Source: Fasciola hepatica
Taxonomy: Eukaryota > Platyhelminthes > Trematoda > Plagiorchiida > Fasciolidae
Assembly (NCBI GenBank): GCA_948099385.1
Contig: CANUEZ040000165.1
Span: 1,624,501 to 1,688,500 of the forward strand
DNA: 64,000 bases
Reading direction: 5' to 3'
A program made the translations under genes and the position numbers. Of this stretch, positions 23,500 to 35,073 are shown piece after piece. Position 1 is the stretch's first letter; every line of letters begins with the position of its first letter. Below the pieces are notes generated by a model. That model searched no databases and was not told the DNA's origin. It saw only the letters and a list, made by a program, of their open reading frames with translations.

Positions 23500-26400
23500 T
23501 ATGTCTTAAGACGAGTTAGCCTAGCTACCAATCCCACCAAGCGAAACAATCAGGAGCGACCCGCTAGAAGTGAGTCCACTCATGCATTCTGCAACATTAT
23601 GTGGACCGTACCCGAAGGTTGCTACAACACCAATCTCGGTGGTTATGCAGTAGCCTTGGGACTGGTCGGTCACAGGGTTTCATCATTCATCAACAAGCTA
23701 AAACCTTCGAAACAGCAACTGATATCACTCGGCAACGTTGTACCCCCGTTGCCTAGCTTGCAGGGCCAGCTCGCGATCTGACATTAAGTTGCTGCTGGAG
23801 CCCAGTCCAATGGTGGATTACGACCAAACGATTCACAACGTATGTACCAAACCTCATTTTAGTACTGTTTACGAAGTGCAAAACGATTACAGAGTCCGTC
23901 AAGTGGTAAGTCTTATCAAGTTTGAGTCGAGTTTCTTCTGCAAGAGTGCGAGAGACTCTGACGGTCAGCCTAGCAGTGGTTAACTCCAAATGAAAGATCG
24001 TTAAGGTTTTCAGAGGAGCTACCCTTGATTTGGAGAAAAATGGGGAGCATCCGGGGCCACTTCTTTTGAAACCACTCTGGATTACGTCATCACTTCACAG
24101 CCAAATTCAGGAGCGTCACAAAACACGAAACTGCGCGCCTCCTTTCATTGAGTCACCTCTAGGAACGCTAAGCCAAATCTTCAATGAGCAAGATTGGTCC
24201 ATACACCTTTGTCTCTCATTCCAGCAGAGTATATTTTTTCTTCAGTTGGGTCGTCCCAACCATGCTTCGAGCAACACGGTGATTGCAAACAAACCTTACC
24301 TGGCAGAACAAAAGGTCAAACTAGCCCCAGTGGGTCGAACACCGAAGATACTATAGACAACACACCACGCCTTGTTTGAGGGTTTTCGTGTATTGTAAAT
24401 GACAAGTGAAACTTCCCTCCCACGGCACTCTACTCCAATCCTAACAGCCTCTCCGACACTGATGTGCGGCCATCCATTTCCAAAGAGGATTCGGCCAACT
24501 CAGACCTCGGCAAAATATCCAGCACCTCCTTGCGATTACATGCCCACCCGTGAAGCCGAAAGCCACCACATGGTAGTAGTTTGCTTATCCGATTCGCGAG
24601 AATTCTTGCATTCTGCAGCTTGGGCAAGGGCACAAAACAGTCATCTACATAGAAGTCATCACGCAAGCCGCCCTGGAGACGTGATCTTTATACTGTCCTC
24701 CTTAGTTGTCCACCGCGTGACGTAACGCGAAATTCGCACAAAAGGGTAAAGGTGGCACTCAATGGGTGGGCATTCACTTGATATTCAACAAGGTTACCGC
24801 CTAGTTGACCATCCTCCCACGAAGGAAACTTCAGAGCGCCCGTCTTTTGTCAGCACTCAAACCTGCATTACCATTATCTCAATGTCTGCAGCTAATGCAG
24901 CAGATTCCCTTCGAAAACGAAGTAACACTCTGTAGCAAGTAATGATTCAACGAGCATCCTCTGAATGCAGCCCCACAGACAAACACAGTTCTCAACTTGC
25001 TAGGCTCCTTACGGTTTGTTACTGAGTAATTTAGGCTCGAAATTGATTTTTAACTTTATATCGGGCACTACGTTGGCGTGGTCCTCGCGCGAATATTCCT
25101 GCATTATTGTAGAGCATCTCCCAAAGGACTGAGAATCGCTCGCAAACTTTTCCTCAGTCCCTTCAATCTCGCTTTGGCCACAGTATAATTAATGTGATAT
25201 CTTACCACAGGATTCCTTCTTGGCAGTGCAACTTCATTAAGTCCGTTCAGTAAGGTTATGGCATTGGCAGCCATGTCAACAGCATGTTTATCTTCTAATC
25301 AAAGAGAGCTTCCCAAAGTGTACGCAATGCGGAACCCGGGTGTGTAAATTCGATTGATCGGTTCAGCCAAGGGATCATTTTCCATCACTTTATGTTTTAC
25401 CTCCCTCACAAAGGGTGTTTCCTGGTATATTCAACCAAGAACGATTCATCTGAAAATCGTCCGCACGGCATACGGTTGTCTTCTTTTACGGTATCTTTGC
25501 CCTACTGCCCAATGAGCCCCCGAAACTTCGGTACCTACCAGGAACGGCGGTCCCGAATCTCACGGGTACCGCCTTTCAAAGCAATGTAGGTGAGGTCTGA
25601 GCGGTATTGGATTGTTTGAATAGGTAGCCTATCAACAGAGTAGGCTAGTTTAAATCCCGCAAGTCACTACCTAACGGCTCCGTTATTCCCGAATTCTAAG
25701 TGACAGTTCCATCCAAGATCGAAACCGAAATCGGGGCAGGGGTTGCTTAGGCTTACTGGGCTTATGAGGCCATTTTGAAAAAAGGCACGCAAGATCCGTC
25801 ATCTAGTAGAGCCTAGGTTCCCAAAGAGACCCGCATTCCGTCGGCTTGCCCCGGCAGCGCGCTAAAATGACACAATACTCTGGCCCAAGAGTAGTCGCTA
25901 AGTTATCGGTCCTCTGGCCAGGCTTCCTTGCATCATCCGTACTAAACTAAAATAGTGGCAGCCATTTTGCTGAAATGCGTATGACTCGATGGATGAATAG
26001 CTTCTCTGCACTTGATAATGCATGATGGTGCAGTGTCTGACAACCTGATTCCGCACATGATTTAGAAACAGGATAGTTTCTTGACAGGTGTCCACACCCG
26101 AGACAAGATAACCAAGCTTTGGTTCCTTTAACAGATATCCGGCGACCGAGTGCATCACGAGACTGGAAACACTGACATTTCTCAAGAGCGTGTGCTCCAT
26201 CACATGTAAAGCATTTGTTAGTTACGACCAACAGCGAACGACCTTATTTTGGCTCAAACGACATCGCCTCTTGAAGCAGATTTTATGCTTAATTCCTCTC
26301 GTTGGATGATCGCGAATATACTTGAGCCTTGCTATCGGCAGCAACTTTACCTAACCTATTTCTAGTGTTCCGTGCATCTCGGGCACTAGGTACTGCAGGC

Positions 26401-26700
26401 TTCGGAACTGGGGTCATCTTCTCCTCTCGAGATATCATCGACGGTCGTGGCCCACAAATCTTGAAAACTCTTTGTCAGCACTCGAATAATCCATTCCATG
26501 GTCTGCAGTGAGTTGAGGTCTGGCATGTAATTCACTTGCGTGAGAGCTAATTCATAGTCGAGCATTCTCCGCCGCAACTTGGTCAGGCACCTGAGTCTTC
26601 CATCAGAAGCTTCAAACATTACAGTAAGCTGTAAATCAGTGGGCGAGCCACTACTTGGTACTGTTCACACAAATACTTTTGGATTTCCCTAGCCCAATCA
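23500..26700 (-). pseudogene. Bel/Pao retrotransposon gag-pol, decayed
   Basis: A second, older Bel/Pao on the minus strand. High to low: gag part (26,619-26,386, CLTKLRRRMLDYEL); two zinc knuckles (26,231-26,030: CFTCDGAHALEKCQC, SCLGCGHLSRNY, CQTLHHHALSS); reverse transcriptase (24,666-24,430) with the catalytic FYVDD and LLPCGGFRLHGW; then a connection with VLSIVSSVFDPLGL near 24,370; then RNase H (23,989-23,753: ELTTARLTVRVSRTLAEE, TDSVIVLHFVNST). Many stops and frame changes. The integrase is not visible, and at about 23.3 kb the sequence passes into the LINE scrap. Its high end is cut by the 5' LTR of the next element. Confidence 0.8.
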
Positions 26701-26774
26701 AATGCCAGTTTAGGAGACATCATATCACATATTGAAACGATTCCTTTGTCTGTCCCATGCACCGATGCATCAAA

Positions 26775-27077
26775 TACATTATTGACTTGTCCTTGCGAAC
26801 TGTTTGTTTTTATGGACCAATTGTTGTTTGTTCGCGCCCACAGCGCTACTTTGTCACGTCCTTCGTTCTGGACCTGCGTGACGCACGTGCTGATTGCTCA
26901 CACGCTGCAATTCGGTTTCTCGTTGTTGAGTCCTTGTGATCGCATTGTTGAGGTTTGTATCTTTTTGATGTCAGTGTTCATGCAATAATCTAGTATCGTA
27001 GAATATCACGGATAACCGCTTTTTGATTTCGGGATCCGTTGCGAATTTGGCTACACATTGCTCAAACGTGTGTTACA
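26775..27077 (+). repeat. 5' LTR of the + strand Bel/Pao element (5' part missing or diverged)
   Basis: Direct repeat of 30,430-30,736 and inverted copy of 57,929-58,228. The three agree from TTGACTTGTC to the end ...ACACATTGCTCAAACG...GTTACA. The LTR ends at CA (27,076-27,077). Compared with the 376-bp solo copy, about 75 bp at the 5' side are absent or unrecognisable, so it abuts the older minus-strand Bel/Pao directly. Confidence 0.8.
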
Positions 27078-27079
27078 AT

Positions 27080-28370
27080 ACTCAATTGATCAATTTGGAA
27101 CGAGGGAAAACACGCAAAATCCCAAGAATAGGATCAAAAACATTGGAATCTGGACAGGAAGTAATACGGCAAGCCGTTGGGGAGGTTTTTGGTACATTTG
27201 ATTCTTTAGTTAATGTTAGATCGCCTAGTCCTGTCAGTGCTACTTCATGTGTTAATGAGGGCAATATGGATCGTAAGGATGTTGATCTATATAGGCTGAG
27301 AATACTAGACCTAGAACAACAGTTGTTATCTGCTAGACTACAGGCCCAGGAAGCATAAAATAAGTGTATACAGAAAGAGCGTGAACATGAGACTAACGAC
27401 TACGACACTTCCGATAGATCACGGCACAACAAAAAAGGAAACTTCACGCCGGTCGCCGACTATAAAACACCAACGATCGATTTGCCAGGAGTAGAACTGA
27501 CGGTTTTTGATGGGCGATCTGAACACTACTGCAAGTTTTTCAAGCAGTTCGAGACGTTCGTCGAAAATAAGGTAACCGACCCTGGGCAAAGGCTTCTCTG
27601 CCTGACTCACTACTGTCGAGACCGAGCAAGAGAAGCTATCGACGGGTCTACCATGCTCGACCCGGAACAAGGCTACACAAGAGCAAGGAAGTTTCTAAGG
27701 GACTTGTTTGGCCAACCGTTCAAAGTAGCCCGTAGCCCAATAGAGGGCATGATGGTAGAGGCAAAGAAAACCAAGGGCGATGTCTACACAATGGCTGACC
27801 TGGTGATTAAGATGCAAAACTGCTCAATAGCCCTCGACCATATAGGTTACAGGGCTGACCAAGATGCCGTGCACACTTTGGAAAACATAGTCCGTCACCT
27901 TTCTCCCGAACTACAGGGTCGGTGGGCGGAAGAAGCGGAACGGATAAGCCGAAGTGACAGAGAAGCTAACTTCGAAGACCTGACTGAATACTTAGACAGG
28001 CAAACTAAGATAGCTGACAGCAGATTCGGCCGACTCATCCGGGACAGCAACCGGGCAAACAAGCCCAGTACTAGCCAAGATCAAACCCCTGCATAGGAAC
28101 ATCCAAAATACCGAACTTGGACCAATGAGCACGCCATTTCACGCGATGCCACGGCGCAGTCAATTTGCAGATCCTGTGGTGCTAGCCATGGACTATCAGA
28201 ATTTCCCAAGTTCGGCAACGCCACAATAGACGAACGATGGGGAATGGCGAGGATGGCAGGAGCATGTTTTATTTGTCTCAACACCAAGCACCGGGAGGCA
28301 GCTTGTAGGACAAGGAACCGGTGCGGTTACGAGGGCTGTACGGGCAGACACCGCCGATAGCTGCACCAGG
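27080..28370 (+). pseudogene. Bel/Pao gag (DUF1759-like plus zinc knuckles), stop at 27,356
   Basis: Structural protein of a Bel/Pao element. One frame runs from the LTR edge to 28,096 with a single TAA at 27,356-27,358. It begins with a short coiled coil (DRKDVDLYRLRILDLEQQL) and continues with the DUF1759-like body (LPGVELTVFDGRSEHYCKFF, ARKFLRDLFGQPFKVA). After a stop at 28,094, zinc-knuckle sequence follows in another frame (CRSCGASHGLSEFPKF, ACFICLNTKHREAAC, RCGYEGCTGRHRR). The few breaks suggest modest age. Confidence 0.85.
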
Positions 28371-28399
28371 CGAGAGTAACCTTATCCGAGGCGAGTACC

Positions 28400-29090
28400 A
28401 AGCCCAGTGTTATTTGTTCAACGTCACGATCTGCCAGTAAACCGGTACGTTTAGGCTTAGTGGCCGTAGGAGTAGTGACCCCAACGGGGGCGGTCAAAGC
28501 GTTGGCTTTCGTCGACAGTGGATCTGACACTACCCTAGTGAAAGAGCGGTTTGCCGACAAACACCGACTCGCTCAAGATGCGACGTGGTTGGCAGTGAGC
28601 ACGGTGGGCGGAACACAGGTAATGACTGCCGGTAGATTGAGGCTGCAACTCATCTCTCTAGACACTAACGAGGAAGTTGAACCAAAGGAGGCATTCACGT
28701 TAGCAGATCTCCCCATGCGAGCACCAAGGTCGGTCAACGCAATCTTGGCTCGGTGGCCCCATCTGCAGGACGTAATCGTTGTAGACTGGGAAGACGACGA
28801 AGTGAATCTCCTCATCGGCTGCGATGTGCCAGAGGCGCATTGGGTACTTGACCAGACAGTGGGCGACCGCCAGGCACCTTATGCCGTGCGCATGGCTCTG
28901 GGATGGATGTTATATTTTCCAGTAGGGTGACGTGGTTTCGTGAATTACTTATCAGCCGAAACGGACCGCAAAAACCATCAATTTCAGCGGCTGTATGAAA
29001 AGGAGTTTCACGACACTGGAGACGAAAGACTATCGTTGTCTCAAGAGGATAACTTCGCTTCGTAAACAGTGCAGCAAGAAACTAGAGGCC
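28400..29090 (+). pseudogene. Bel/Pao aspartic protease domain (DUF1758-like)
   Basis: Frame 28,460-28,930 has the retropepsin-like signature ALAFVDSGSDTTLVKERFA (DSG catalytic motif) and, further on, VNLLIGCDVPEAHW. The usual role is cutting the Gag-Pol precursor. After a stop at 28,928 the linker normally leading to RT continues briefly (FVNYLSAET, LSLSQEDNFA) and then breaks off. Confidence 0.85.
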
Positions 29091-29214
29091 TCAAAACACA
29101 GTTCGAGGTCCTTCTCCAGGGCGCACATCTGCTGACCCGTGGACTGATAACAGACACTATGTTCTTCAACGACTACTACGACCAAAAGAAAGCTTCTTTC
29201 AACAGCCGCCCGAC

Positions 29215-29710
29215 GACGAGACGTTGAACACCGCCATGACTGAGGTAGAGACAATCCTGAACAACCGCCCCCTGGTTCCAGTAATGAACGGCCACCCCAC
29301 CCACCTGGCGCTCACCCCGAACGACTTATTGACGTTAAGGTCGAACGAGGGTTTCCAAGGGCCGGTAAGCCTTCGTGGGAGCTACCTTCACGGATGGAAG
29401 CAGGCGAACTATCTTGCCAAGGTCTTCTGGAGGCGATGGCTGCGGGAGTACCTACCGGCTCTGCAGACTCGACGGAAGTGGCTGTCAAAACAAGACCATT
29501 AAACGTTGGGATGTGGTAATGATCGCAGACGAACGCGCACATTTTGGCACCTGATCCTTGGGAGTAGTTATGGAAACCATCGAAAGCACTGACGGAATGA
29601 TAAGAACGGTGAAGGTGAAGACAGCTAACGGAGTGCTCATTCGTGACATACGCAGTATTAACCCACTCGAGAGTGAAGGTGGAGAAGATGATAACGCTAG
29701 GGCCCACTAG
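29215..29710 (+). pseudogene. Bel/Pao pol C-terminus (DUF5641-like)
   Basis: TEVETILNNRPLVPV, the conserved HLALTPNDLL, then GSYLHGWKQANYLAKVFWRR, WLREYLPALQTRRKW and, after a shift near 29,500, VKTANGVLIRDIRSINPLE. It is joined directly to the post-protease linker, so the catalytic part of pol is missing. The homologous end in the first Bel/Pao is at 1,300-1,740. Confidence 0.85.
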
Positions 29711-30359
29711 ACTACTTCGCACTGGTCGTCGAGGTGGGTAAAGATATCCCATATATGGAAGCAATCCCGACACACCGACGTATCGAACCATCATACACCC
29801 CGACGCACACTCACCTACATTGTGCTCGTTATACCACATGGTCTCCGTCTAACCCGTTACGGTGCTCACAGTCTTTCGTTGACATTATGGGAGGTTTTTC
29901 CAATATGTCATGACAAATGCGATTCCATTGTATATCCAGACACATACACACATACCCGATACATGCTATACCCCGTAAGCCCTATCGAACATGTGACGGT
30001 GGTGGCTATTTGTTTTTGTTGACTTTACTGAAATGTATCTTGCATATGCGTAGGTAGCGGCGATTACATCATACGCATATACACTCACGCATGCACATAC
30101 AACCGGGGCAGGACGGCCCTCCCAAGAACAGCATCCATGTTTCCCCTTCACGCCCGTCATCGGTCAGTTGTTCTAGCGGAAGATGTAGAACAGCCTCTTG
30201 TCTATGTGGCCAACGGATTAGGCGCGACCATGAGTAGAACTTTGACGACAAGCATTAGACGCGCCCACTGACAGCAGGGTCCAGAGAGGTAGGAAGAAAC
30301 AGTACCTTTATACCAAACCTTGGACTCTGCTAAGGATTTGGGAGGATTTTGGTGGGCGG
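29711..30359. other. 3' untranslated part of the Bel/Pao element
   Basis: Non-coding stretch between the end of pol and the 3' LTR. The G-rich run at 30,340-30,357 just before the LTR (GGGAGGATTTTGGTGGGCGG) fits a polypurine tract. Confidence 0.5.
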
Positions 30360-30736
30360 CATTACGACCGGTCGTGGAAAATCCCCATAAAACCTTAGCG
30401 ATTCTGTGCTTTTCTTAACATCACTCACTTGCTTACACTATTGACGTGTCTTTGCGAACTGTTTGTTTTTATGGACCAATTGTTGTTTGTTCGCGCCCAC
30501 AGCGCTACTTTGTCACGTCCTTCGTTCTGGACCTGCGTGACGCACGTGCTGATTGCTCACACGCTGCAATTCGGTTTCTCGTTGTTGAGTCCTTGTGATC
30601 GCATTGTTGAGGTTTGTATCTTTTTGATGTCAGTGTTCATGCAATAATCTAGTATCGTAGAATATCACGGATAACCGCTTTTTGATTTCGGGATCCGTTG
30701 CAAATTTGGCTACACATTGCTCAAGCGTGTGTAACA
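30360..30736 (+). repeat. 3' LTR of the + strand Bel/Pao element
   Basis: About 377 bp. It matches the solo LTR at 57,929-58,304 (opposite strand) over its whole length, including ACCGGTCGTGGAAAATCCCC near the start, and the 5' LTR from 26,775. The terminal hexamers have decayed from TGTAAC / GTTACA to CATTAC / GTAACA. Confidence 0.85.
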
Positions 30737-31284
30737 CGATGCAGCTGCGAGGGTTCGGCTCGCGAAAAGATTTTGCGCAATGAAACAACGTATCAGAATC
30801 CCGGTAATTGCAGTCCAAGTAAATGAAATAATGTCGTCTGCAATGTGGATTTTGGTGAACGGAACAGGTTTTCCTGAACTCCTCCATGACCTTCGAAAAA
30901 ACACCAAGAGTGATACCAAAACGTATGAACTGCCTCTGAAGAGAACGACCTCTGCAGGGGACATGGGCACCGTATCACTAAGTACTGCTCGTTGGTTTTG
31001 GTGAAGTAACATACACTGTTCCGCTAGACAGCGGGAAATCGTTCGTCATAGAGCCCCAGTGGAACACGACTGGCTCCGGCCAAGCAAATTCCTGTGAAAA
31101 ACTGGACTGAACATAACACACGAAAAATCCTTGACCTAGGAGGCTTGAGCTTTGGGCCCGTGAAGTCAGACAAACCCGAAGAAAATTAATATAGATGTGC
31201 TCAGTCAAAGACTCCTCTTAGGAGTGGACCGGAGTGGGGCCCCAGTTCTTGGGGGGTGGGGGTGAAATATGTAATGATGATCAC
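30737..31284. other. No recognisable feature
   Basis: A 100-codon frame on the minus strand (31,012-30,710) runs into the LTR and shows no family motif. Nothing else is seen. Confidence 0.4.
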
Positions 31285-32756
31285 AGCATAGAAGGTGCCT
31301 TAAGCCTGCTCTTCGAGGGTGTACGTAGACAACATAGGGGACAATAAACATCGACCGAAAATTAGGTGGTTGCCCCTAACCTCCCCAATCTGCTAATTAG
31401 GGAAAGAGAGATAGAGGAATTATTGGTATGAATTAGCATACCCAAGTGGGCGGGGCCTGAAGGTGTATACCCAGCTATCAAGCGGCCATTGGCCGCCTCG
31501 ATCGGTTGACATGTCTGCCTTCTATATTGTGCCACAATTAGCGAGGGGGCACTACCTTTAGATTGGAAGTTGGCTACGGAGGTGACTACCCACAAGGGAG
31601 GATCACTGTCACATGAAGAAAATTATGATCCTGTAAGCCTCAAATGAATTCTCTTTAGGTGTTCAGGATGACTGGTAGTGGAACATATGCAAACACCCAC
31701 TAGGCCGCAAGTTGCTCTGTAACACACAGCACTTTTTTGGAAGAGTGCATCCTGCCTTCCAAAGTCACAAACAAGCTCGACAAGGAAGGATGGTCGAAGT
31801 TTACTACCTGGACTTTAAAAAAGTTCTTGCTTCAATCGCCGATCGCCCTTTGATGGGGAAACCCAAGACGTTTTGGATAGGTGGGCAAATACACTACTGG
31901 GTGTCAGCCTCCCTGACAAACAGGTTGTTTCACATTAATGTAGGAACCTGGAGGTCAAAAACAGCAGAGGTAACCCTCGGAGTACCTCGAGGGTCAGTTT
32001 CAGGCCCACTATTTTTTCTTCTCTACATAAATATTCGGCGGAAGGGATATCACTGCCCTGTTTCGTTGTTGAGGACGATGTAAAGTTTGTGGAATTAGGA
32101 GATAGTGATTAATTAGCAAAGAACCCGACGCGGGTGGTTACCTAGGCAAAAAATGGTATATGCCCTTAAAGGAAAACAAGAGTCATCTGCTAATCAGAGC
32201 TCCGGTGGGAGTGACGGTCATGGGGAAGATCGACCATTCTAAGTTGAGGCGACACAGTCAACAAAGGACTTGAGTGTCCAGATGACTGCGGACTTCAAGT
32301 GTGTTGAACAGTGCGAGCTGACTGCTTACAAGGCGCGAAGTGAGCTCTTTCGGTTTCGCTCAGTACTTCCTTGCGGATCAGTGGAAGTGTTCGTACCTAC
32401 TTACAAGGCGGTATTGAGGCCATTTTTATAACATTGTGTACAAGCTTGGGCACCGTCTTTGAAAAGGACGCAGCCTGCCTGATAAAGGCCAAGCGAATGG
32501 CCACTCGGATTGTTGAAGCACAACGAGGGAAGTCATATGAACAACGACTGCGTGATATGGGACCCTCCTCATTTGGGAAAAGAAGACTCAGAGAAGACCT
32601 TACTGAAGCGTTTAGAGTTCTGAAGGGTTTATCGGGCATAGGTGCAAGGGATTTACTTAAAAAGGCCGCTGGTCACAGAACGAGAGGAAATAGTGCAAAA
32701 TTGTGGAAGCCAAGCTCTGGGCTAGGTATGCGAGCGAACTTCTGCGGCAATAGAGT
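31285..32756 (+). pseudogene. LINE A-like ORF2 remnant (RT)
   Basis: A CR1/Jockey-like reverse transcriptase, badly decayed, plus strand. Matching blocks to the intact copy at 59.6-62.5 kb: LFEGVRRQHRG; WAGPEGVYPAIKRPLAASI; LPLDWKLATEVTTHKGG; VEVYYLDFKKVLAS; TLGVPRGSVSGPLFFLLYIN; VEDDVKFVELGD (the FADD site is lost); FEKDAACLIKAKRMATRIVE; GKSYEQRLRDMGPSSFGKRR; and RANFCGNRVLS. Many stops and shifts. It is cut at about 32,757 by the end of the Gypsy-2 LTR. It is clearly older than the other LINE A copies. Confidence 0.8.
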
Positions 32757-32974
32757 CTTAAGTTTGGTTGGAACTTGCTTCGCGGTTTCTTTGGTAAACG
32801 CGTGCTTCAGTCCCTTGTACTTCGGGGACCACTTGCAAGTTGTTGTTATGCTCGGCACTATACGAATGTATTAACCAAAACGGCACTCTCCACTACCCGT
32901 GCGAACGAGAAGGCAATTGGGAGAGAAAGTTGCTAGCGTGTATTTGGGAGCGTGCGTGAGAACGTGTGCAAGTG
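32757..32974 (-). repeat. Gypsy-2 3' LTR, distal part
   Basis: Matches 47,405-47,621 closely (GTAAACGCGTGCTTCAGTCC, GCTCGGCACTATACGAATG). It stops at GTGTGCAAGTG, and the sequence continues after the LINE insertion at 37,946 with GTGCAACGG. Confidence 0.85.
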
Positions 32975-33543
32975 ATAATGATAATGATAATGATAATGGT
33001 TTATTTCGGATAACCCGAGGCATGCTGTAACGCAAGATCAAACGGTACAATTGGACGTAGAGTCAAAATTCCAAGAGGTTGGTTAAGGTATGTGCACTCA
33101 ATATTGTACAGGAGAAAGTATTTAAGTCACTCTCTGTGGCGGCGCCCGGAAAATTTGAACTCAAGGTCGGGTGGCCAACCCGGTCAAGTCAGGGTCGAGC
33201 TAGTCGAAGGTAGCTGACTCTTCCTGAAACAGTACAAAAAGAAGTGCTATGCAACAAGAGAATCAAACAGAATTGACGAAAGTTTTGTTCACTTCGAGGG
33301 AAAAGAAGTTTCTGAGGGAGACATGAACCAGCTACAGCGCTCCGCGGAGTATGGCACGGCTTTGGATTGGAAATCAGACGATGAGAGGAATGAATTTGCA
33401 GACAAAGAACAATCAAAATCTTTCAAAGATTTTCCTTGAAACGTTCAGCGACCAAATATCGGCTGAGTCCGTTAAATACCCAATGAAGGACTCATTTGTA
33501 GAGAGTGATTGCCTAGGTGATGGTAAAAGTGACCGGACGCAAG

Positions 33544-34141
33544 CATGTAATCGTTGCGCACATTGTTAACGTTCATGACGGGGGAATGTGATGCACCAAA
33601 ATAGAAATGGGTACTGGGCGACAAATCAGTTTGTGATGCGTAGCCATGATATCAGCAGACACACGGTTTACACAGATGTGTATTTAAATGGCAGGTAAGT
33701 ATTTACGTTTGATTATCGTTATCTAAGGGCCAAAAATAAAGACCAGAGAGATGCAAGAATCAAAATTGTCTGGGAGGATTTACCAAGATAGAATACCGGA
33801 TATGAAAAAGCACCAACAAACGCTGAATACAGTTGCGAAGTTGGGCGGCTGGATGTGGGTGGAGTCCGTGATAAACCAAACAAACATCACATCTGGCGAG
33901 GTCGCTGGAGTGGTGGTGGAAGAAGTGGCAGGATGTAAACATGTAATCGTTGCGCACATTGCTTACTTTCATAAAGGTGAAATGTGATGCACCAAAATAG
34001 AAATGGGCACTGGGCGAGTATTTAAATGGCAGGTAAGTATTTACGTTTGATAATCGTTATCTAAGGGCCGAACATGATGACCGGAGAGATGCAAGAATGA
34101 AAATTGTCTGGGAGGATTTACCAAGATAGAATACCGGACAT
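33544..34141. repeat. Direct duplication within the LINE C 3' UTR
   Basis: Two copies of a 200-230 bp unit start at about 33,544 and 33,938 (offset about 394 bp). Both begin CATGTAATCGTTGCGCACATTG-like and share ATGTGATGCACCAAAATAG, GGCAGGTAAGTATTTACG and GGGAGGATTTACCAAGATAG. The second lacks about 60 bp present in the first. Confidence 0.8.
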
Positions 34142-35073
34142 TGTGGTACGGAAGTGTATGGCAACAATAAATGTGACTTTTGCAAATATATTGATAACTT
34201 ATAAAATAAAAGCGAGTTTTATCTCAGGGATTGGTTAATTTTGCTAATAGGACAAGCGGGCAGTTTGGCACGAATCAACGGGAAAAAAAGGATCATGAAC
34301 GGTGAGCCGAGTACGGAAACGGTCTTTTAACCCCGCGATAATTATGTGCTAGGGAAAGTAGATTTTTCTGGGCGTAGGAAACGGTAAGTTAAGGTTGCGA
34401 AGATGGAGACAAGTACGATGAAAAATAGGCGGTCACTGGGGGAGATAGTTCCATATTTGTAGCATTTCGGGTGAATGATTTTTTGCTGCGACCGGTGCTG
34501 GTGGGTGAGGCTGACCGTGCGCGGGACACCCAACCTGAAAACCGTTTTTGTTGACAGGTGCCATCCGCAATCCTATCTGCGTCCGCACATCGTTGCAGAC
34601 GTCCTGCACGCCCGATGTGCGTCGGCCAAAGTGGTGGATCTGACCGCGGCCCGCATCGGCGGGCTTCGCTTGAGTGATATTGGCGTTGTCACTTGGAGAT
34701 CGAATAATCCAGGAGCTTGCGACCAGGTTGCGAGGGGTCCTGGAGAGCATGGCCTGTGTGGTGATGACGAAATGACTAGCAGGTATCGAGTTTCCAGCGG
34801 GAAATGTGGGCCAGGTATTATGCCAAGCCATCGAAGGGAAGGCATCATCAGCGGTTGTCTGGAAAAGTAAAAATAGTCTGGGGTGCTCCCAGCTGAGGAT
34901 CAGCGGTCAGTAGTAAAGAAAAACCTCTAGTATCTATAAATTGGAACTACTTGGGGGATGGTTCGACTTTGCTAAACACAAGGTTTTACGCGAAAGATTA
35001 ATGAAACTTGAGTGGTATTTACGGCGACTTGTAGGGTACGTAGGTCTCGTGGCCCCCGACTCAGACCCGCGTG

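Larger units (their letters stand above)
27078..30359 (+). mobile_element. Bel/Pao element internal region, with deleted RT-RNase H-integrase core
   Basis: Between the two LTRs lie gag with zinc knuckles, a retropepsin-like domain and a DUF5641 end, in correct order. No RT, RNase H or integrase core is present: at about 29,100-29,215 the sequence jumps from the post-protease linker (LYEKEFHDTGDERLSLSQED) to TLNTAMTEVETILNNRPL. The element is therefore a deletion derivative that could only move with enzymes from another copy. Confidence 0.85.

Noticed and set aside
30190..30260. tRNA-like A box (TGGCCAACGGATTAGGCG)
   Set aside because: No B box and no cloverleaf could be drawn. It lies in the Bel/Pao 3' untranslated part.
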